This document shows positions 43,695 to 49,287 of a stretch of 49,287 nucleotides of DNA, piece after piece; the stretch's first letter is position 1; every line of letters starts with the position of its first letter. Below the pieces are notes generated by a model, which was not told the DNA's origin, did no database searches, and saw only the letters and a program-made list of their open reading frames with translations. The position numbers and the translations under genes are program-made. Origin of the DNA: an uncultured Flavobacteriales bacterium (GTDB taxonomy: Bacteria; Bacteroidota; Bacteroidia; Flavobacteriales; Flavobacteriaceae); assembly GCA_913058295.1 (NCBI GenBank), contig CAJXRD010000018.1:1-49287 (forward strand). Reading direction: 5' to 3'.

Positions 43695-45145
43695 TTTAAT
43701 TTATAAATTAGTAAATCATTACCTCCTTTGTTTAAGGTAATGTCAATATCGTTACTGCCTGTATAACCTGCAATAACTAATTTGTTGTCTAATGTTTCTA
43801 CTGCGTCAAATGCCAAATCTATATTGGTTCCACCAACATTTATTTCGAATTCTAAATTTCCATCTTCATCGATAATAAAATTCCAAGCATCATTGGAACC
43901 ATTGTTAGAAGTAACATCTAAGTCACTACTACTACTATTTCCTGATATTAAATACTTTCCATTGTCAAGACTAGTAATGCCTCTAGAGGAGTCAAAACTG
44001 GTTCCTCCAAAGGTTTTTTCCCAAAGGATACTACCATTAGAACTATCAAATTTTACCACCCAAACATCTGCGTTTCCTTTAAATGAAGAAATATCGAAAT
44101 CTGAGCTTCTTGTATCTCCTGTTATAATAAAGTTTCCATCTGTTGTATTGGTTAAAGAATACGCAAATTCGGATTCGGATCCTCCTAAAGATTTTTCCCA
44201 TTGCAAATCTCCTTCCGCATTAATTTTTATTAGCCAAAAATCGTTTGCACCTCGGTTATTTGAAATGTCGAAGTCTGGACTATCTGATACTCCTATTAGG
44301 ATAAATCCTCCATCCGCTGTTTCTATAACGTCTTTACTTTCATCTGCTTGAGATCCCCCAAAAAATCTCCGCCAAATTTTATTTCCATCAGCATCCATTT
44401 TAATCCCCCAATAATCACCAAGACTATGTTGTGATGCTCTAATGTCGTCACTTTCTATAAAATCATTCCCTTCATCGCCACTACCTCCTTCGCCTACTTG
44501 TAAGGCTCCAGTTGCAAAATACCCTCCATCAGAAGTTTGAATTACCCCAAAAGCTCTGTCATTACCTTGATAACCCCAAGATTTTTCCCATACAATTGCT
44601 CCAGATCCATCGACCTTTACAATCCAATAATCAAATGATCCAGCATTTTCAGAAATATCCCCATCATTACTTGCAGTATATCCCGAAATTATAAAGCCTC
44701 CGTCATTAGTATTGTCTATATCTGTTGCGATATCATCTAAACTGCCTCCATAGATTTTATCCCAAACCTTTTCACCATCTGAATTTAATTTTAGCAACCA
44801 ATAATCTAAATCTGTAGATGTTTTTCCTGTAATATCACCATCTGTACTACGTGTGGTTGATAATACCATAAAGCCACCATCACCTGTTTTAACTATTGAG
44901 ATGGCATTATCTTCATCACTTCCTCCATAAGTTTTTACCCAGTCTAGTTCTCCTAAAAAAGGACCATATTCACAGGAACCATCATCTTCAGTAGCATCTG
45001 GATTGTAATTATTACTTTCTAAATCTGTACAGCCTAAAATTGGGTCAGGAGCGGTAGTTGCATCGTCATCACTACCACAAGACAAAAGGCTTAAAGAAGC
45101 AGAAATAAATATAATAAGATAATATGGTCTTATATTTAAAAACAT
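43691..45145 (-). CDS. Beta-propeller-like lipoprotein with DGG repeats
   Basis: I choose the start at 45145 because it gives a compact lipoprotein signal (MFLNIRPYYLIIFISASLSLLSC). The in-frame ATG at 45196 would translate the palindrome at 45169-45198, and 45163 is also possible. After the lipidated Cys comes the Bacteroidota motif GCTDLESNNYNPDATEDDGSC. About seven repeats of ~55-60 residues follow (pattern D-W-LLKLN-DG--VW-K-YGGS--D-A--I--T-DGGFIISGYT-S-DGDI), consistent with a beta-propeller. It is probably surface- or periplasm-exposed and membrane-anchored. It overlaps the MbnP gene by four bases and so belongs to the same transcript. Confidence 0.82.
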   Translation of the reverse strand: MFLNIRPYYLIIFISASLSLLSCGSDDDATTAPDPILGCTDLESNNYNPDATEDDGSCEYGPFLGELDWVKTYGGSDEDNAISIVKTGDGGFMVLSTTRSTDGDITGKTSTDLDYWLLKLNSDGEKVWDKIYGGSLDDIATDIDNTNDGGFIISGYTASNDGDISENAGSFDYWIVKVDGSGAIVWEKSWGYQGNDRAFGVIQTSDGGYFATGALQVGEGGSGDEGNDFIESDDIRASQHSLGDYWGIKMDADGNKIWRRFFGGSQADESKDVIETADGGFILIGVSDSPDFDISNNRGANDFWLIKINAEGDLQWEKSLGGSESEFAYSLTNTTDGNFIITGDTRSSDFDISSFKGNADVWVVKFDSSNGSILWEKTFGGTSFDSSRGITSLDNGKYLISGNSSSSDLDVTSNNGSNDAWNFIIDEDGNLEFEINVGGTNIDLAFDAVETLDNKLVIAGYTGSNDIDITLNKGGNDLLIYKLK

Positions 45146-45168
45146 AATAGTAGTTTTGTACATCCTAA

Positions 45169-45198
45169 TTTTGGCGAAACGAATTCGTTTCGCCAAAA
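45169..45198. repeat. Perfect 30-base palindrome between the propeller and choice-of-anchor B genes
   Basis: TTTTGGCGAAACGAA is followed directly by its exact reverse complement, with no loop and an EcoRI site (GAATTC) at the centre. The T-run is on the left and the A-run on the right, the reverse of an intrinsic terminator for the minus-strand genes. An operator or RNA-processing hairpin is therefore as likely as a terminator. Confidence 0.8.
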
Positions 45199-45215
45199 GT
45201 TATAAGGATAATTTA

Positions 45216-46631
45216 TTATTTTACAATTAATTTTTTAGTTGTAGTCTTATTTATATTAACTAAATAAATACCCGACTTTAAACTTGAGATATTAATTTCT
45301 TCCGAATTAGTATTTGAGAAATTTAAATCAAGAACTTTTTGACCTAAAAGGTTGTAGATTTCAACATTTGTAAGAGGTTTGGTTGTTGAAGTTATGGAAA
45401 ACTTGCCATTAGCTGGGTTAGGGTATAATGAAAACTTTAAGTTATCTGTAACATCATTGTTTGCTAATAAAGTTTGATCTATAGCTAAAGTAAATCCATT
45501 TCCTCCTGAAATTGGAATATTTCCACTTGCAAAGTAAGGGTACACATTCCAGGCTCCATTATAACTAGCATTATTATTTGATGGGTAAGAATCAAAATAA
45601 CCATCTGGAGACATATTTCCATTTTCAATATCACTAATATCTACTATACGTAAACCAGAAGAATAATTCGCAAGGTAATATTTGTCTCCTACTATATAGC
45701 CATTATGATCTACAGAAGAAGTTTCACTATAGTATTCATAATGTAAAATTGGGTTGTCTAAATCTGTTAGGTCGAAAACAACAGTTCTGGTATTAAACCC
45801 AAAGTCAAACTCATCTCCTTCATCTCCTAATAACATGTAGTTACGATCTTCAGTCAACCAGTTTTGATGTGTATATCCTGTTGAAGGGTATAAAAAAGAA
45901 CTTATTACTACTGGGTTGTTTTTATCTGTAACATCTATTATAGCTACATGATCTGCATTACTACCAAAATAAATTTCGCGCCCAGTATAATCCGCATCTG
46001 GACCATCGTAAACAATAACTTGAGCATCATGAGTATAGCCTTCATCAGCAAATCCTCCAGCAGCTACAGGATTTAATGGGTCAGAAATGTCAATAAAATG
46101 TGGGCCTCCGTTAAAATCATCACCACCTACTGAATATGCAAAACCAGTTTCTTCATTGATCACAATATTATGAACACCTCCAATTTCACCATAATGAGCA
46201 TCCTCATCAAATGTTTCAGGTGGGTTAGCAACATTACGTAAACGAGTAAGATCAAAAACTTGCATTCCATGTCCACCAGCTTCGCTTACTATAAAAGCGT
46301 GATTGCTATAAACTTTAATGTCTCTCCAAATACTTGCACTTGTATGAGTTGGTAATTTTCCTAAATAAATAGGATTAACTGGATCTGAAATATCAATAAA
46401 TGCAGTTCCATTATCTAGTCCAATAAGAGCATATTCTTTTCCGTCTTGAGGATCAGTCCATCCCCATGAATCATTTCCTCCTGATGCACTCATTTGACCA
46501 AGTGAAATGTGGGATTGTAAAGCGTAACCATCGCATGGATATCCTGCTGCAATTCCATTTACACATGGGGTTTGAGCGAAAGCAAAAAATGTAGCAAAAA
46601 AGGCTACTAGAGGTAAAATTTTCTTATTCAT
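45216..46631 (-). CDS. Choice-of-anchor B family T9SS type A surface protein, paralogue A
   Basis: A 471-residue protein with a signal peptide (MNKKILPLVAFFATFFAFAQ). The body is a beta-propeller of LVIVD-type repeats (GTAFIDISDPVNPIYLGKLPT, HFIDISDPLNPVAAGGF, VAIIDVTDKNNPVVISS, VVFDLTDLDNPILHYEY), the choice-of-anchor B family. The C-terminal ~75 residues are a T9SS type A sorting domain (LYPNPANGKFSI, VEIYNLLGQKVLDL, LKSGIYLVNINKTTTKKLIVK). The propeller carries many conserved histidines (GHGMQVF, DAHY, HNIVI, THDAQV, THQ, DHNGY). Predicted to be exported through T9SS to the surface; the function is unknown. Confidence 0.87.
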   Translation of the reverse strand: MNKKILPLVAFFATFFAFAQTPCVNGIAAGYPCDGYALQSHISLGQMSASGGNDSWGWTDPQDGKEYALIGLDNGTAFIDISDPVNPIYLGKLPTHTSASIWRDIKVYSNHAFIVSEAGGHGMQVFDLTRLRNVANPPETFDEDAHYGEIGGVHNIVINEETGFAYSVGGDDFNGGPHFIDISDPLNPVAAGGFADEGYTHDAQVIVYDGPDADYTGREIYFGSNADHVAIIDVTDKNNPVVISSFLYPSTGYTHQNWLTEDRNYMLLGDEGDEFDFGFNTRTVVFDLTDLDNPILHYEYYSETSSVDHNGYIVGDKYYLANYSSGLRIVDISDIENGNMSPDGYFDSYPSNNNASYNGAWNVYPYFASGNIPISGGNGFTLAIDQTLLANNDVTDNLKFSLYPNPANGKFSITSTTKPLTNVEIYNLLGQKVLDLNFSNTNSEEINISSLKSGIYLVNINKTTTKKLIVK

Positions 46632-46659
46632 ATTTTTTTTTTAAATTTTTAAAAGTCGA

Positions 46660-46667
46660 CAAAGTTA
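46660..46667 (-). promoter_or_regulatory. Candidate -7 promoter element for choice-of-anchor B paralogue A
   Basis: The minus strand reads TAACTTTG, matching TAnnTTTG, 28 bases upstream of the start at 46631. It could drive paralogue A and, if transcription passes the palindrome, the propeller-MbnP-MbnH genes. Confidence 0.42.
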
Positions 46668-46750
46668 AGTATAAAAGAGTGTTATATAAAACGATAAAAG
46701 TTAAATAATGTTATAAACAATGTGTTTGTTTAAAATATGGTTGTGATTTA

Positions 46751-48160
46751 TTAATTTTTTATAAGTTTTTTTGTTAATTTATTGTTCATCTGTATAAAAT
46801 AAATCCCTTTAGAAAACATAGATACATCCACTGTTTTAATATTAGAATTTAAGTTATTTTCATTATATAATAACTTTCCCCCTATATCATAAATCGATAT
46901 GGTTTTAACCGATTCGAATTGAGAGTCAATAGTTATTTTATTTATAACAGGATTTGGGTATAATGCAAACTCTGATTGAAAATTATCATTTATAGATAGT
47001 ATGGATTCTTTAACAATAAATAAGCCTTCTCTATCAGTCAATAATATATTGCCACTTTCAAAATAAGGGTATAAACTCCAAATGCCTTCATATCCAGCAT
47101 TATTATTAATAGGACGAGTATCAAAATATCCTATTTCTGATATGTTCCCGTTTTCGATATCTGAAAGACCCAAAACTCTCATTCCAGCTGCATTATTAGC
47201 CATATAGTATTTGTTTCCATTTACATAGCCGTTATGGTCTGTTGCTAATGTTGCTCCAGTATAATCGAAAAAATGAGTTGGATTATCCAAATCGTTTAGA
47301 TCTAAAACGATGGTCTTGGTGTTAAATCCAAAATCAATTTCATCAGCTTCATCACCAACAATAAAATATCTTTGATCTTCCGTAAACCAGCCTTGATGTG
47401 TATAAGAATAATTTGTATACGAAACTTCTGAAATATGTTGAGGGTTGTTTTTGTCTGTTACATCTACAATAACTACTTTGGTTTCGTTTGAGCCAATAAA
47501 TATTTCACGTCCTGTATAGTCTGTGTCGGGACCTTCATAAATAATAACCTGAGCATCGTGAGTATAACCGTCATCTGAATAACCGCCAGCAGCTATTGGA
47601 TTTATTGGGTCCGAAATGTCTATAAAATGTGCGCCTCCAGAAAAAGTATCATCCCCAACACTATATGCATAACCAGTAGTTTCATTTATTACAATATTGT
47701 GTGAGCCTCCAAAACCACTATAATGAGCGTCTTCTATAAAAGTCTCTGGTGGATTTGCAACATTTCGCAAACGAGTTAGGTCGAAAATTTGCATCCCATG
47801 ACCACTAGCCTCACTTACAATAAAAGCATGATTATTATAAACTTTAATGTCTCTCCAAATACTGGTACTTGTGCGCGTAGGAACTTTTCCAAGATACACC
47901 GGGTTTATAGGGTCTGACATATCAACAAATACAGTTCCGTTTTTAACACCCATAATTCCGTATTCTTTACCGTCTTGAGGGTCTGTCCAACCCCAAGCAT
48001 CATTTCCTCTTTCGGTATCTAACTCTGCTAATGAAATAAAAGACTGAATATCATAGCCGTTGCATGGATAAGCCCCTGCCATACCATTTTCACATGGAGT
48101 TTGGGCAATGCTTAAAAAAGACAAAAAGAATAAAGCTATAGAAAGAGCAGTGTTTTTCAT
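46751..48160 (-). CDS. Choice-of-anchor B family T9SS type A surface protein, paralogue B
   Basis: A protein of about 469 residues, closely related along its length to paralogue A (shared GNDAWGWTDPQDGKEYGIMGV, RDIKVYNNHAFIVSEASGHGMQIFDLTRLRNVANPPETF, YTHDAQVIIYEGPDTDYTGREI). It ends in a T9SS type A domain (FALYPNPVINKITI, ISIYDIGGKLLYNENN, FSKGIYFIQMNNKLTKKLIKN). I start it at 48160 (MKNTALSIALFFLSFLSIAQ, a normal signal peptide), because the ATG at 48181 lies inside the terminator of the upstream gene. The conserved histidines are retained. Confidence 0.86.
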   Translation of the reverse strand: MKNTALSIALFFLSFLSIAQTPCENGMAGAYPCNGYDIQSFISLAELDTERGNDAWGWTDPQDGKEYGIMGVKNGTVFVDMSDPINPVYLGKVPTRTSTSIWRDIKVYNNHAFIVSEASGHGMQIFDLTRLRNVANPPETFIEDAHYSGFGGSHNIVINETTGYAYSVGDDTFSGGAHFIDISDPINPIAAGGYSDDGYTHDAQVIIYEGPDTDYTGREIFIGSNETKVVIVDVTDKNNPQHISEVSYTNYSYTHQGWFTEDQRYFIVGDEADEIDFGFNTKTIVLDLNDLDNPTHFFDYTGATLATDHNGYVNGNKYYMANNAAGMRVLGLSDIENGNISEIGYFDTRPINNNAGYEGIWSLYPYFESGNILLTDREGLFIVKESILSINDNFQSEFALYPNPVINKITIDSQFESVKTISIYDIGGKLLYNENNLNSNIKTVDVSMFSKGIYFIQMNNKLTKKLIKN

Positions 48161-48176
48161 AAAGAGGATATTAAAA

Positions 48177-48213
48177 AACACCTTACCTTAGATTTGAATA
48201 AAGGTAAGGTGTA
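48177..48213 (-). terminator. Rho-independent terminator after paralogue C
   Basis: A 12-base arm (ACCTTACCTT core) pairs exactly with its complement around an 11-base loop (arms 48178-48189 and 48201-48212). On the minus strand it is followed by T6 (plus-strand A-run 48173-48178). It ends the gene at 48220-49287 and overlaps the longer of two possible starts of the next gene. Confidence 0.85.
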
Positions 48214-48219
48214 TAAAAA

Positions 48220-49287
48220 TTAATTTTTCACTATTTTTTTAGTTACTTGGTTGTTTAATGACACAAAATAAATTCCTTTTGAAAAAGAAGAAATATCTAT
48301 AGTTTTAGAAGAAATATTTAATTCTTCAGTAGAATAAAGTTGTTTACCACTAACATCATAAATTTGAATACTAGTCAATAATTCGTTAGAAGAATCTATA
48401 GTAATGTAATTAGTAGAAGGGTTCGGTAAAATTTTAAATTCACTGCTGTCAAAATCATTAGTTCCTAATATAGATGGAGTCACTAAGAAAAAACCGCCAG
48501 ATAGATAATTACTAATAATAATATTACCACTATCTAAATACGGATATACATTCCAAGCACCCTCAAAACCTGAAGAGTTATCAGATGGGTAAGTGTCAAA
48601 ATATCCTATTTCAGAAAAATTCTCTCCATCTATATCACTGATGTCTAAAACTCTCATGCCAGACTTATAATTTGCAAGGTAATATTTATCTCCCAGGGTA
48701 TAACCATTGTGGTCTATGGCCGCAGTTTCTCCAAAATGATCAAAATGATGTATTGGGTTGTCTAAATCTGTAAAGTCAAAAACAAGGGTTTTGGTATTGA
48801 ATCCAAAATCTAATTCATCTAGTTCATCTCCAACGATAAAATATTTTAAATCTTCAGTAAACCAACCTTGATGTGTATAAGAGTCATTATTGTATGTTAC
48901 AGTATTGATTAGTATGGGATTGCCTTTGTCTGTAACATCAACAATTGCTACCTGATTTTCATTACTACCTATATATAATTCACGCCCTGTATAATCTGTA
49001 TCTGGACCATCATATATTAAAACTTGAGCATCGTGTGAATAATTACTGCCTCCATATCCTCCTTCGGCTACTGGATTTAGTGGGTCTTGGATATTAACAA
49101 AATGTGGGCCTCCACTATAAGAATTTGTTCCAACACCATAAGCATAACCAGTTTCTTCATTAATTATAATATTGTGCGCGCTTCCAAATCCGTCGTAATG
49201 AGCATCTTCAGTAAATGTTTCTGGTGGATTTGCAACACTACGTAAACGTGTTAAGTCAAAAACTTGCATTCCATGACCTCCAGCTTC
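48220..49287 (-). CDS. Choice-of-anchor B family T9SS type A surface protein, paralogue C (partial)
   Basis: The frame is open to the right edge (EAGGHGMQVFDLTRLRSV at the very end), so the N-terminus lies outside the window. The 355 visible residues match paralogues A and B: AHNIIINEETGYAYGVG, NYSHDAQVLIYDGPDTDYTGRELYIGSN, YTHQGWFTEDLKYFIVGDE, AIDHNGYTLGDKYYLANYKSGMRVLDISDID. The T9SS type A domain is FKILPNPSTNYITIDSS...IQIYDVSGKQLYS...FSKGIYFVSLNNQVTKKIVKN. It is the first of three tandem copies in transcription order and is closed by its own terminator, so it need not be co-transcribed with the next copy. Confidence 0.86.
   Translation of the reverse strand, partial: EAGGHGMQVFDLTRLRSVANPPETFTEDAHYDGFGSAHNIIINEETGYAYGVGTNSYSGGPHFVNIQDPLNPVAEGGYGGSNYSHDAQVLIYDGPDTDYTGRELYIGSNENQVAIVDVTDKGNPILINTVTYNNDSYTHQGWFTEDLKYFIVGDELDELDFGFNTKTLVFDFTDLDNPIHHFDHFGETAAIDHNGYTLGDKYYLANYKSGMRVLDISDIDGENFSEIGYFDTYPSDNSSGFEGAWNVYPYLDSGNIIISNYLSGGFFLVTPSILGTNDFDSSEFKILPNPSTNYITIDSSNELLTSIQIYDVSGKQLYSTEELNISSKTIDISSFSKGIYFVSLNNQVTKKIVKN

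Noticed and set aside
43717-43742. Inverted repeat CATTACCT/AGGTAATG
   Set aside because: It lies within the 3' coding end of the propeller gene, is short, and has no T-run; probably chance.
43782-44351. A 189-codon open frame on the plus strand opposite the propeller lipoprotein gene
   Set aside because: It is antisense to the repetitive, codon-biased DGG repeats of the 43691-45145 gene, has no signal or recognisable domain, and no promoter.
45146-45196. Longer N-terminus of the propeller lipoprotein starting at 45196
   Set aside because: It would translate the perfect palindrome (MAKRIRFAKI) and place 17 extra residues before an otherwise ideal lipoprotein signal.
48161-48181. Longer N-terminus of choice-of-anchor B paralogue B (MFFNILF)
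   Set aside because: The ATG lies inside the terminator hairpin of the upstream gene, while Met at 48160 opens a normal signal peptide.

Overview
The window is AT-rich and gene-dense. It fits a marine or otherwise aquatic Flavobacteriaceae member (Bacteroidota). The signs are type IX secretion (T9SS) cargo with type A and type B C-terminal sorting domains, PorP/SprF-like proteins, start codons without Shine-Dalgarno motifs, Bacteroidota-style -7 elements (TAnnTTTG), and the flavobacterial suf operon with its DUF2480 and DUF3078 genes. No rRNA, tRNA, CRISPR array or insertion sequence was seen, and no gene-free stretch exceeds 300 bases.

Layout. (1) 1-7217: end of an unknown gene, a two-CBS-domain protein, an M28-type membrane metallopeptidase, a coiled-coil lipoprotein, a short-chain-type L-threonine dehydrogenase and a patatin phospholipase fused to an outer-membrane barrel. 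(2) 7138-20110: two tandem minus-strand cassettes, each made of a very large T9SS type B adhesin, a PorP/SprF-like protein and a TPR-PD40-OmpA protein. About 3.96 kb of the cassettes appears identical (7138-11099 and 13656-17617): all of ompA, all of porP and the last 330 codons of the adhesin. The N-terminal heads of the two adhesins carry different domains. The inner junction carries a scrap of the patatin gene, which marks the copied unit. (3) 20253-21464: the GTPase HflX. (4) 21542-29827: a long suf iron-sulfur assembly operon (sufA, sufB, sufC, sufD, sufS, sufE, sufT plus DUF2480), interleaved with two small secreted proteins and followed by DUF3078. (5) 30033-31865: a SulP anion transporter. 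(6) 31951-40302: an unusual sulfatase locus with two type I sulfatases, a Tat-signal NMT1/THI5-like binding protein, three outer-membrane barrel proteins and a divergent AraC regulator, but no SusC/SusD pair. (7) 40369-41845: a Gly/Tyr-rich lipoprotein and a small K+-channel protein. (8) 41856-49287: a minus-strand group with three tandem choice-of-anchor B propeller proteins (T9SS type A), a propeller-like lipoprotein, an MbnP-like lipoprotein and a di-heme MbnH/cytochrome-c-peroxidase-like lipoprotein.

The regions most worth attention are the duplicated adhesin cassette, which looks like natural head-swapping on a constant secretion module, the MbnP/MbnH pair beside three histidine-rich surface propellers, and the sulfatase locus that lacks polysaccharide-utilisation genes. 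All functional calls come from reading the protein sequences. No database search was run.
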